Assembly: GCA_035565615.1 (NCBI GenBank)
Contig: DATMSB010000035.1
Coordinates: forward strand, 1-26,369
Reading direction: 5' to 3'
DNA from: Vulgatibacter sp035565615
GTDB taxonomy: Bacteria > Myxococcota > Myxococcia > Myxococcales > Vulgatibacteraceae
DNA length: 26,369 nt
The position numbers and the translations under genes were made by a program. Below, one piece after another: positions 1-6,644 of this stretch. Under the pieces are notes generated by a model. The model worked only from the letters and a program-made list of their open reading frames with translations. It had not been told where the DNA came from and did not search any database. Within the stretch, counting starts at the first letter, position 1. The number at the start of each line of letters is the position of its first letter.

Positions 1-1
1 G

Positions 2-22
2 GTAAGCGTTCACGGCCCTCCA
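2..22 (+). repeat. Left terminal inverted repeat of the IS66-type element
   Basis: The sequence begins GTAAGCGTTCACG and continues to CTCCA at 18-22. It matches the reverse complement of 1483-1503 at 16 of 21 positions, with mismatches at repeat positions 5, 6 and 14-16. Confidence 0.8.
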
Positions 23-80
23 CAGGAAGGTCGCTCGGGTGGGGATCGACAAGCGGATCGGATCTTGATCTAACCTGGGT

Positions 81-1481
81 GTGCAGCCCGCCGATCCTAG
101 AGACCAGCGCATCGCAGAGCTGGAGCGCCTCGTGGCGCAGCTCATCGCGGAGAACCGCGAGTTGAAGGCACGGCTGGACATGAACTCCTCCAACTCCTCG
201 AAGCCGCCGTCCTCGGACGGGCCTGGAGTCTCCCGTGGGGAGAAGCCGAAGACGGGACGCCGACGCGGTGGACAGCCGGGGCACAAGGGCAGTCGGCGGA
301 GCCTGCTCCCTCCCGACAAGGTGGACGCGTTCATCGAATCTAGGCCCGAAGCATGCGGCCGTTGCAGCAAGGTGCTCTTCGGCGACGATCCCAATCCACG
401 CCGGCGGCAGATCGTCGAGCTTCCCCCGGTGGCGCCCCACGTCACCGAGGTCGTGTACCACGCGCTCTGCTGCCCGGACTGCGGCATGGTGACCCGTGCG
501 CCGGAGCCTCCTGGCCTCCCCCGAGGGGCGTTTGGCCCGCGGCTGCTCTCCATCGTCACGCTCCTCACAGGCAAGTTCGGCGTCTCGAAGCGCGGTGCGC
601 GCGAGTTCCTGTCGGACGTCCTTGGCGTCAACCTGGCTGTCGGTTCGATCAGCAAGGCGGAGGCGATCGTCTCCGATTCTGTCGCGGCGGCGGTCGAGGA
701 GGCGCGCGCCTACGTCCGCGCCCAGCCCTCGGCCAACTTGGACGAGACTGGCTGGCGCGAGGCAGCCCAGCGTGCCTGGCTCTGGATCGCCACGACGGCC
801 CTCGTCGCGGTCTTCACGATCTCGCGAAGCCGCGGCAGTCACGTCGCCAAGGAACTTGTTGGAGAAGGCTTCCAGGGGATCGTCTGCAGCGATCGCTGGT
901 CGGCCTACACGTGGCTCTCGCTCGAGCAGCGGCAGATCTGCTGGGCGCATTTGAAGCGCGACTTCAAGGGGCTCTCGGAGCTCGAGGGGCCTGGCGCGGC
1001 GATCGGAGCCGCCTTGCTTGCCGAGACCGAGCGGATGTTCAAGTGGTGGGCACGTGTCCGGGACGGGACCCTCCAACGAGACAGATTCCAACGTCGAATG
1101 CGAGCGGTTGAGCGCAAAGTTGGCGATCTTCTCGTCGAGGGAGAGGTGTGCCCGGACGCCAAAGTCGCCGGGATGTGCCTGAAGATTCGCTCTGTCGAGT
1201 CGGCGCTCTGGACGTTCGTGACCACCGAGGGCATCGAGCCGACGAACAACCTCGCGGAGCGGGACCTCCGCCGGGCGGTGCTCTGGAGGAAGAGCTGTTT
1301 CGGGACCGACAGCGAGACCGGGAGCCGCTACGCCGAACGCATTCTCACGACCACCAAGACCCTTCGGAAGCAGGACCGGCATGTTCTCGAATTCCTCACG
1401 CAGTCCGTGGAAGCAGCGATTCGCGGAGTGCCCGGGCCCTCTCTTCTCCCGACGACTACGCCGGTAGCCGCGGCAGCCTAA
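81..1481 (+). CDS. IS66 family transposase
   Basis: This 466-residue DDE transposase catalyses movement of the surrounding element. An N-terminal Leu/Glu-rich coiled coil (about 9-33) leads into the family signature NSSNSSKPPSSD (35-46). A zinc-finger-like region has C92, C95, C131 and C134. The catalytic core shows NLDETGW (D221), CSDRW (D271) and PTNNLAERDLR (E393), which give the DDE triad. The length is close to the usual 450-520 residues and no frameshift is visible. The GTG start at 81 follows an in-frame TGA at 66-68, so translation cannot begin much earlier; the ribosome site is weak, which is common for transposases. The gene stands alone between the inverted repeats. Confidence 0.93.
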   Translation: MQPADPRDQRIAELERLVAQLIAENRELKARLDMNSSNSSKPPSSDGPGVSRGEKPKTGRRRGGQPGHKGSRRSLLPPDKVDAFIESRPEACGRCSKVLFGDDPNPRRRQIVELPPVAPHVTEVVYHALCCPDCGMVTRAPEPPGLPRGAFGPRLLSIVTLLTGKFGVSKRGAREFLSDVLGVNLAVGSISKAEAIVSDSVAAAVEEARAYVRAQPSANLDETGWREAAQRAWLWIATTALVAVFTISRSRGSHVAKELVGEGFQGIVCSDRWSAYTWLSLEQRQICWAHLKRDFKGLSELEGPGAAIGAALLAETERMFKWWARVRDGTLQRDRFQRRMRAVERKVGDLLVEGEVCPDAKVAGMCLKIRSVESALWTFVTTEGIEPTNNLAERDLRRAVLWRKSCFGTDSETGSRYAERILTTTKTLRKQDRHVLEFLTQSVEAAIRGVPGPSLLPTTTPVAAAA

Positions 1482-1482
1482 A

Positions 1483-1503
1483 TGGAGACGCGTGAACAGT
1501 TAC
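1483..1503 (-). repeat. Right terminal inverted repeat of the IS66-type element
   Basis: Read on the minus strand it begins GTAACTGTTCACG and ends CTCCA. It starts 1 base after the transposase stop codon. The following 8 bases (1504-1511) are the candidate target-site duplication. Confidence 0.8.
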
Positions 1504-2238
1504 GTTAAAGGCGTTGCGTTCATTCGCATTGTTCCTTCTCCGATCGTTCATTGCAGAAAAAGAGATGTCGCCACTTTCAGGGATAGAATCTCCTAACTCG
1601 AGGGCGGCTCAACCGACATCATCACACAGGCTTGGGTCCCTCTTTCGGTACAGACGCATGAGGAGGTGAATTTCCTGCAAATATTTTTTGAAATTTTTTT
1701 AAGCAGTAAAATTGCGCCATTACAGCTTTTCAGCGGAATGCGTCTCGACACGAGCCACGAAAACGCTTGGGGCCGTCGTGGGACGTCAGGGGTGACCACT
1801 CGGCCCAAACCCGCCGAGAGAGCGACCGGACTCGTCGAACAGCGCGGCCTGAAGCGTGGCTTCCTCGCCAACCTCTAGCCGGACTTCGCTGGGATCGACC
1901 TGAAGTCGCGGAGGAGGGGCTTCGCCGTCGCACTCTGCGCACGAGCCCGGAAGGAGGAGGACGAGCTACACGGCAGCGATTGAATGCAACCTGGCGAATG
2001 GACCTGGTGCACGTCCCATTCGATCCTCCCGAGGTGTTTGCCCTGCGCTCCGGTTCGCCGGAGCGCAGCAGCTTTCCTACGGTACGCGATCGCAACGTTT
2101 CGGAAAGCCCGCGAGCCTGGCTCACGGCGGCCTGAGCGTTGGACACACAAGGCAAACAAGCCTACGACGGTGCGTGAGGATCGTCGACCTGGCAGGCTAC
2201 CGCTGCCTCAGCAGCCGCGGGCCGGCCGCAGCCTGGCG
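1504..2238. other. Gene-free interval with an AT-rich patch and tandem hairpins
   Basis: This 735-bp stretch lies between the IS right end and the 3' end of the HEAT-like gene. I recognise no protein in any frame. The open frames here are short, lack credible start sites, or read Arg/Pro/Ser-rich as antisense frames do. Positions about 1675-1735 are strikingly AT-rich, with runs of six and seven T, in contrast to the GC-rich flanks. A TAAAAT at 1707-1712 resembles a -10 box but has no good -35 partner. Two stem-loops occur at 2043-2068 and 2071-2108. The interval may be decayed foreign DNA next to the IS. Confidence 0.6.
2043..2068. terminator. Perfect 11-bp hairpin with TTCG loop, possible terminator
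   Basis: The arms CTGCGCTCCGG (2043-2053) and CCGGAGCGCAG (2058-2068) pair perfectly around a TTCG tetraloop on the plus strand. The site is about 170 nt downstream of the stop of the leftward HEAT-like gene, so it could end that operon. No T-run follows on the minus strand; on the plus strand only GCTTTCC follows. A terminator role is therefore uncertain. Confidence 0.4.
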
Positions 2239-3348
2239 CTACGCCTTCTTCGTCTTCATCAGCAGGTTGCGGGCCGCGGTGCGGACCGCCTGGGGCACGT
2301 TGCGGTTGTCCTTGAGATCCTTGAGCTCGTTGAGCCGAACGTGGGGAAGGAAGCGCAGCGCGGTGGGGAGCGGCGTCTTCGGGTTGCGCACCAGGTTCAG
2401 CTTCACCTGGTAGATCTTGATCCAGTCGCGGTTCGTGTAGATCACCCGCAGCACGTCCTCGTGGACCGTGCGCGAGTTGGTCAGCATCAGGATCTCGCCC
2501 TCGGTGATCCGGGGGCTGCTCGCCGCCGCCACGCAGACCAGCTTGTTGGTGTCGCGCAGGAGGATCCCCCGCGCCTCCTTGTTCCCCAGCGTCGCCAGCT
2601 TGATCTTCTGCGCCACGCTCATGTTCGTGATGCGCTGGGTGAGAGTCTCCCGCCGCTTCTCCTCGATGGGGGGAGCGCCGTCCTCGAGGTCGCTGGCCAG
2701 CTCCGCCGCGAACTCCGCGAGCACCTCGTCGGCGGTGTCGCCGGGATCCAGCGGCGGGACGTCGCCGTGGATGCGCCGGTGCGACTCCACCAGGGCCGGC
2801 ACGTCGCCCAGGTAGATGCCCGAGCGGATGGCGAAGTCGGCGACGTTGTCGCGGATCGCGGGCGAGATCCGGCTCTCCACCAGGAGGGCCCGCAGGATCC
2901 CCTCGTCCCGCAACAGGCGGAGCTGGTTCTGCGAGATGAGCTCGGCGATCCTGGGCGAGGCCCGCCGCGCCACGTTGGCGATCGCCTCGTCCGGCGTGGC
3001 CTGGTTGAGGACGATCAGCTCCGCGAGCTTGTCGTTCTCCGCGACGCGATCGGCCCACCATGAGAGCACGACCGGCGGCACGGTGTCGTCGCGCAGCCCG
3101 GTGAGCGAGAGACGATCGGGGAGCGCGTCGGCACTGGCGAGGGCCTGGGCGCGGATGCCCTCGTCGGGATCGAACGAGAGCAGGTAGAGCATGCAGACGG
3201 CGTCGTGGGGCGAGGTGGGGACGAGCATCTTCGCCCCCATGTTGCGGATCGGCAGCGGCGCCGCGGGGTCGACGTGCTTGCGGATGACCGGCGCCAGCAC
3301 CTCCGCGGTGATATGGGGTCCCTCCGCCCCGACGGCCTCGACGATCAC
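2239..3348 (-). CDS. Conserved deltaproteobacterial HEAT-like alpha-helical protein, function unknown
   Basis: This is a soluble protein of 369 residues predicted to be almost entirely alpha-helical, with no signal peptide or membrane segment. Short paired helices such as RNMGAKMLV, SPRIAELISQNQLRL and SPAIRDNVADFAI repeat as in HEAT-like solenoids. The C-terminal third (about 235-369) holds the blocks MSVAQKIKLATLGNKEAR (243-260), SPRITEGEI and KNPKTPLP-like RNPKTPLP, which I recognise as conserved in unannotated deltaproteobacterial proteins. The GTG start at 3348-3346 overlaps the TGA of the upstream TPR gene as GTGA, indicating translational coupling; a longer open frame to 3579 exists but overlaps the TPR gene and is low-complexity. 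It is the last gene of the string. A scaffold or partner role for the TPR protein is only inference. Confidence 0.8.
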   Translation of the reverse strand: MIVEAVGAEGPHITAEVLAPVIRKHVDPAAPLPIRNMGAKMLVPTSPHDAVCMLYLLSFDPDEGIRAQALASADALPDRLSLTGLRDDTVPPVVLSWWADRVAENDKLAELIVLNQATPDEAIANVARRASPRIAELISQNQLRLLRDEGILRALLVESRISPAIRDNVADFAIRSGIYLGDVPALVESHRRIHGDVPPLDPGDTADEVLAEFAAELASDLEDGAPPIEEKRRETLTQRITNMSVAQKIKLATLGNKEARGILLRDTNKLVCVAAASSPRITEGEILMLTNSRTVHEDVLRVIYTNRDWIKIYQVKLNLVRNPKTPLPTALRFLPHVRLNELKDLKDNRNVPQAVRTAARNLLMKTKKA

Positions 3349-3851
3349 GCGCCCTGCCCTCCCCTGCGCGAAAACCAGCGGTGCCGGATCTTGCCCAGGA
3401 TCTTGTTGATCGGGTTGGACCGACGGAGGAAGGGGATCACCGGCCGCCGCCGGATCCCCAGGGAGTCGATGGTGGAGAGGAGCCGCTGGTTCCCGGGATC
3501 GATGGCGAGGCCTCGCCGCAGCTCCCGGATCGCCCGTTCCTTGCGGAAGGTGGCCAGGTACACCAGGGCGAGGCGCCACAGCGCGTCCGGATCCTCTCCG
3601 CCCCGGCGGATCGCCTCGTCGCAGAACGCCACCCCCTTGAGCTCGTCCCTCGCCACGAAGGTGAGGGTGAGGCCGAGGCGGGAGAGCACCCGCGGATCGC
3701 TCCCGCCCAGGCGCTGCGCCTCCCTGTACGCCGCGTGGGCCGCGATCCGATCCCCTCGGTCGTAGGCGGCGTCCCCTTCGGCGAGGTACTCCTCGAGCGT
3801 TCGCTCCGCCTCGGGAGCGGTCGGATTCGGGTATGGGACGGCATCCGGCAC
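3345..3851 (-). CDS. Small TPR-repeat protein with basic C-terminal tail
   Basis: The protein has 168 residues. About three tetratricopeptide repeats can be read (roughly 20-50, 54-85 and 89-121), with the typical A-x3-Y-x-A and small/large residue spacing, for example EGDAAYDRGDRIAAHAAYREA. The tail (134-163) is rich in Arg/Lys and contains RRRPVIPFLRRSNPINKILG, a block I associate with other deltaproteobacterial TPR proteins. No signal peptide is seen. The GTG start at 3851 is the most upstream reasonable choice but has no clear Shine-Dalgarno, so the true start may lie slightly inside. It sits 36 bp after coaX and overlaps the next gene by 4 nt. TPRs mediate protein contacts; its partner is unknown. 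Confidence 0.8.
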   Translation of the reverse strand: MPDAVPYPNPTAPEAERTLEEYLAEGDAAYDRGDRIAAHAAYREAQRLGGSDPRVLSRLGLTLTFVARDELKGVAFCDEAIRRGGEDPDALWRLALVYLATFRKERAIRELRRGLAIDPGNQRLLSTIDSLGIRRRPVIPFLRRSNPINKILGKIRHRWFSRRGGQGA

Positions 3852-3887
3852 GGCCGCACTATGCAGCAGGCCCGCCCCGCCAGCAAG

Positions 3888-4655
3888 TCAGCGGTTGCGG
3901 TCGAAGATGATCCGGAGGCCCTGGAGCGTGAGCTTCTCGTCGACCTCGGAGATGGCCTCGGAGACCGCCGCGACCAGAGGGGCGAGTCCGCCGGTGGCCA
4001 CCACCTTCGGGGTGGGCCCCTCCAGCTCGCGGGCGAGGCGACCGCAGAGACCGTCCACCATGGAGGCGTATCCGAAGAGGATCCCCGACTGCATCGAGGC
4101 GACCGTGTTCTTGCCGATGGCCCGGGACGGCCGGTCTAGATCCACCCGCGGCAGCCGGGAGGCGTTGCGGCTGAGCGCCTCCACCGAGATGCGGATCCCG
4201 GGGGTGATCGCGCCGCCCAGGTACTCGCCGTTGCGGGTCACCACGTCGAAGGTGATGGCGGTGCCGAAGTCGACGACGATGAGCGGCCCCGGCCAGCGCT
4301 CGTAGGCGGCCACGGCGTTGACGATCCGATCGGCCCCCACCTCCCGGGGGTCGTCGTAGAGGATCGGCATCCCCGTCTTCACCCCGGGCCCGACGAAGAG
4401 CGGCCTGGTGCCGAAGTACCGGGTGCTGGTCCGCTCCAGGGTGTGCTGGAGCGGCGGCACCACCGACGACACCACCACCGATCGGATCCGCTCCGGCTCC
4501 ACCCCCCGCTCCCGCAGCGCCAGCAGGCAGAGGAGGCCCCACTCGTCGGAGGTGCAGTGGGGGTGGGTCTCGAGGCGGAACTGCTCGACGAGGTTCCGCC
4601 CGTCGAACGCGCCCACGACGGTGTTGGTGTTGCCGACGTCTATGGCCAGGAGCAT
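3888..4655 (-). CDS. coaX: Type III pantothenate kinase
   Basis: CoaX phosphorylates pantothenate with ATP, the first committed step of coenzyme A synthesis, in the cytoplasm. The 255-residue length is typical. The ASKHA-fold motifs are present: the phosphate-binding DVGNTNT (6-12), GADRIVNAVAAYE (107-119) with the catalytic Asp109, VVDFGTAITFD (127-137) and GGAITPGI (147-154). Type III enzymes need a monovalent cation and are not inhibited by CoA (family knowledge). The ATG at 4655 is 11 bp after the birA stop, with GAGG a few bases upstream of it, so the two genes are probably co-translated. No CoaA/CoaBC gene is next to it. Confidence 0.96.
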   Translation of the reverse strand: MLLAIDVGNTNTVVGAFDGRNLVEQFRLETHPHCTSDEWGLLCLLALRERGVEPERIRSVVVSSVVPPLQHTLERTSTRYFGTRPLFVGPGVKTGMPILYDDPREVGADRIVNAVAAYERWPGPLIVVDFGTAITFDVVTRNGEYLGGAITPGIRISVEALSRNASRLPRVDLDRPSRAIGKNTVASMQSGILFGYASMVDGLCGRLARELEGPTPKVVATGGLAPLVAAVSEAISEVDEKLTLQGLRIIFDRNR

Positions 4656-4666
4656 GGCGTCCTCGA

Positions 4667-5665
4667 TCACTCCGAGAGGCGCAGGGACACGACGTCCCCG
4701 CTCACGAATCGATGCACGGCGCCGCCTTCGTCCCGGACGAGGAGCGCGCCCCCCTCGTCGATCTCCTCCGCGACCCCCTCGAGGACCTCGTCGGCCTCGG
4801 AGAGGCGCACCGGATGGCCCAGGATCGACGAGAGCTCGCGGTAGCGGGCGCGGACGGGCTCGAAGCCCTCCGCCTCGAACCGGTCGAGCCAGGCCTCCAA
4901 CCTGCCGAGGAGGGCGGCGGCGATCGCCGCGCGGCTGACGGTGTACCCCAGCTCCAGCCGCATGCTGGTGGCGAGATCCCGCACACCCTCTGGAAAATCC
5001 TCCAGGGTGGCGTTCACGTCGATCCCGATCCCGGCGACGATGAAGTGGATCCGGCCCGCGTCGGCGGCGAGATCGAGGAGGATCCCGGCGATCTTCCGAT
5101 CTCCGACCACCAGGTCGTTGGGCCACTTGATGCCTGCGTCCACGGAGAACTCGCGCAGCGCCTCCGCCGTGGCGACCGCGACCACGAACGCCAACTCGGG
5201 CGCGCGCTGGGGCGGGAGGTCGGGCCGGAGGATCACCGAGAGGTAGAGGTTCACCCGGGCCGGGCTCGCCCACGACCGGCCCCGTCGGCCCCTGCCGGCG
5301 GTCTGCTTCTCCGCGGTGACCACCTCGCCGTGGGCCGCGCCGCCCTTGGCGAGGCGCATGGCCTCGTCGCTGGTGGAGGGGAGCTGCGCGTGGTGGTGGA
5401 TGGCCCAGCCCAGCTCCCGGGTGGCGAGCCGGGCGGTGATCTCCGCCGGCTCCAGGCGATCCGGCGTGGAGACGAGGCGGTAGCCGGTGCGGGCCTGGGA
5501 CTCGATCTCGTAGCCCCGGCGCCGCAGCACCTCGATCGCGTGGTAGACCTCCGCCGGGCGCAGATCCAGCTTTCCGCCCAGCACGTCGGCGGCGATGCCC
5601 TCCCCTTCGGCCTCCGTCAGGAAGCCGAGGACCAGGTCGGCGGCGCTCGCTCCTCGATCGTGCAT
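4667..5665 (-). CDS. birA: Bifunctional biotin-[acetyl-CoA-carboxylase] ligase / biotin repressor BirA
   Basis: BirA activates biotin as biotinyl-AMP and attaches it to the biotin carboxyl carrier protein. The 332-residue protein has an N-terminal winged-helix DNA-binding domain (about 5-65, ending GYEIESQARTGYRL), so it may also repress biotin genes. The catalytic domain shows the biotinyl-AMP loop GRGRRGRSW (124-132), KWPNDL (180-185) with the catalytic Lys, KIAGIL and GIGIDVN (212-218). The small C-terminal SH3-like domain is present (about 278-332). Length matches class II BirA (about 320). No BirA operator is evident in the window. The ATG at 5665 lacks a strong Shine-Dalgarno. It lies 56 bp after nadC and 11 bp before coaX. 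Confidence 0.95.
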   Translation of the reverse strand: MHDRGASAADLVLGFLTEAEGEGIAADVLGGKLDLRPAEVYHAIEVLRRRGYEIESQARTGYRLVSTPDRLEPAEITARLATRELGWAIHHHAQLPSTSDEAMRLAKGGAAHGEVVTAEKQTAGRGRRGRSWASPARVNLYLSVILRPDLPPQRAPELAFVVAVATAEALREFSVDAGIKWPNDLVVGDRKIAGILLDLAADAGRIHFIVAGIGIDVNATLEDFPEGVRDLATSMRLELGYTVSRAAIAAALLGRLEAWLDRFEAEGFEPVRARYRELSSILGHPVRLSEADEVLEGVAEEIDEGGALLVRDEGGAVHRFVSGDVVSLRLSE

Positions 5666-5721
5666 GGGTGGCGGAGGAGTCTATCCCGATCGGGCGGGCA
5701 AGTCGCCGGGGGCTCGCCGGA

Positions 5722-6546
5722 TCAGGCGAGGTTGAACGAGATGTCCACCGCCCGGGCCTGGTGGGTGATGGCCCCGGCGCTGACGAAGTCGGCGCCCGTC
5801 GCGGCGAGGCGGCCGAGGCGCTCCAAGGAGACGCCGCCGGAGACCTCGACGAGGGCCCTGCCCGCGACGGCGCGGACGGCCTCGGCGATCGCCTCGTCCG
5901 ACATGTTGTCGAGGAGGATGACGTCGGCGCCCGCCGCCACCGCCGCCTTGGCCCCCTCCACGTCCACCACCTCCACCTCGATCTTGGTGAGCAGCGGCGC
6001 ACGGCTGCGGGCCCGGGCGACCGCCTCCTCGATGGAGCCCACCGCCGCCAGGTGGTTGTCCTTGATGAGCACGCCGTCGTGCAAGGCGAAGCGGTGGTTG
6101 CGCGCGCCCCCCGCCCGCACCGCCTCCTTCTCCAGGGCGCGGAACCCCGGCAGGGTCTTGCGGGTGTCCAGGAGCTGGAGGCGGGTGCCGGCGAGCGCCT
6201 CCACCCAGGTGCGGGTGAGGGTCGCCACGCCCGAGAGGCGCTGGAGGAAGTTGAGGGCGGTGCGCTCGCCGGTGAGGAGCGCGCGGATCGGCCCCTCCAC
6301 GGCGCCGAAGGCGATCCCCGGCTCGATCACCCGCCCCTCCTCCACGAAGAACGAGACCCGGCAGCGGGGATCCACCGCGAGGAAGGTCCGCGAGGCCGCC
6401 TCCGTGCCGGCGAGGACCATCCGCTCCTTGCAGAGGAATTCGCCGCGGCCCTCGGCGTCGGCGGGGATCAGCGCCTCGGAGGTGAGATCCCCGGGGCCGA
6501 CGTCCTCGGCCAGGGCGAGATCGATGAGCCGGTCGAGCGAGTCCAT
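5722..6546 (-). CDS. nadC: Nicotinate-nucleotide pyrophosphorylase (carboxylating)
   Basis: NadC (quinolinate phosphoribosyltransferase) converts quinolinate and PRPP to nicotinate mononucleotide, CO2 and pyrophosphate in de novo NAD synthesis. The 274-residue length is typical. Visible family motifs are EDVGPGDLTS (14-23), ERTALNFLQRLSG (94-106), DTRKTLPG (127-134), RAGGARNHR (144-152) with the substrate-binding basic residues, IKDNH (161-165), LLDNM (211-215) and SGG (236-238). The open frame extends far upstream, but the ATG at 6546 is preceded by GAGGA and begins the canonical N-terminus. It follows valS by 98 bp and precedes birA by 56 bp. nadA and nadB are not in the window. Confidence 0.97.
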   Translation of the reverse strand: MDSLDRLIDLALAEDVGPGDLTSEALIPADAEGRGEFLCKERMVLAGTEAASRTFLAVDPRCRVSFFVEEGRVIEPGIAFGAVEGPIRALLTGERTALNFLQRLSGVATLTRTWVEALAGTRLQLLDTRKTLPGFRALEKEAVRAGGARNHRFALHDGVLIKDNHLAAVGSIEEAVARARSRAPLLTKIEVEVVDVEGAKAAVAAGADVILLDNMSDEAIAEAVRAVAGRALVEVSGGVSLERLGRLAATGADFVSAGAITHQARAVDISFNLA

Positions 6547-6594
6547 CTTCCGTCCTCGTCGCGCCGCGGCGCTCGTACCGCCGCGGCCGCTTCG

Positions 6595-6631
6595 CCAGAG
6601 CCCTCGGGAGGAGGGCCCTCGTTCCCTCTGG
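6595..6631. other. Stem-loop in the valS-nadC gap
   Basis: An outer stem CCAGAG/CTCTGG (6595-6600 with 6626-6631) encloses GCCCTC/GAGGGC (6600-6605 with 6611-6616; base 6600 can join only one stem). No T-run follows on the minus strand. It could be an mRNA processing or attenuation site between valS and nadC, but base composition makes chance hairpins common here. Confidence 0.35.
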
Positions 6632-6644
6632 AGCGAGCGCCCCT

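Larger units (their letters stand above)
2..1503 (+). mobile_element. Complete IS66-family insertion sequence, single-ORF (ISBst12-like) type
   Basis: The element is bounded by imperfect 21-bp inverted repeats at 2-22 and 1483-1503, which match at 16 of 21 positions. Both begin GTAA and share GTTCACG and CTCCA blocks. GTAA-type ends are characteristic of IS66 elements. Between them lies one intact transposase gene whose stop codon is just inside the right repeat. No tnpA or tnpB accessory genes are present, as in the ISBst12 subgroup. IS66 elements usually make 8-bp target duplications. The 8 bases after the right end are GTTAAAGG; only one base of left flank (G) is in the window, and it agrees, but that is not proof. 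The 1502-bp length fits the subgroup. Confidence 0.85.

Noticed and set aside
1593..2159. Short open frames on both strands in the gap after the IS (for example 1666-1878 and 1730-2155)
   Set aside because: None has a family resemblance, good start or ribosome site. One frame reads past a TAG at 1876-1878 into a further 30-odd codons and could be a decayed gene, but nothing identifies it.
3349..3579. An N-terminal extension of the HEAT-like protein by 77 codons
   Set aside because: The extension overlaps the TPR gene in another frame and is Pro/Arg-rich; the GTG at 3348 with the GTGA overlap is more natural.
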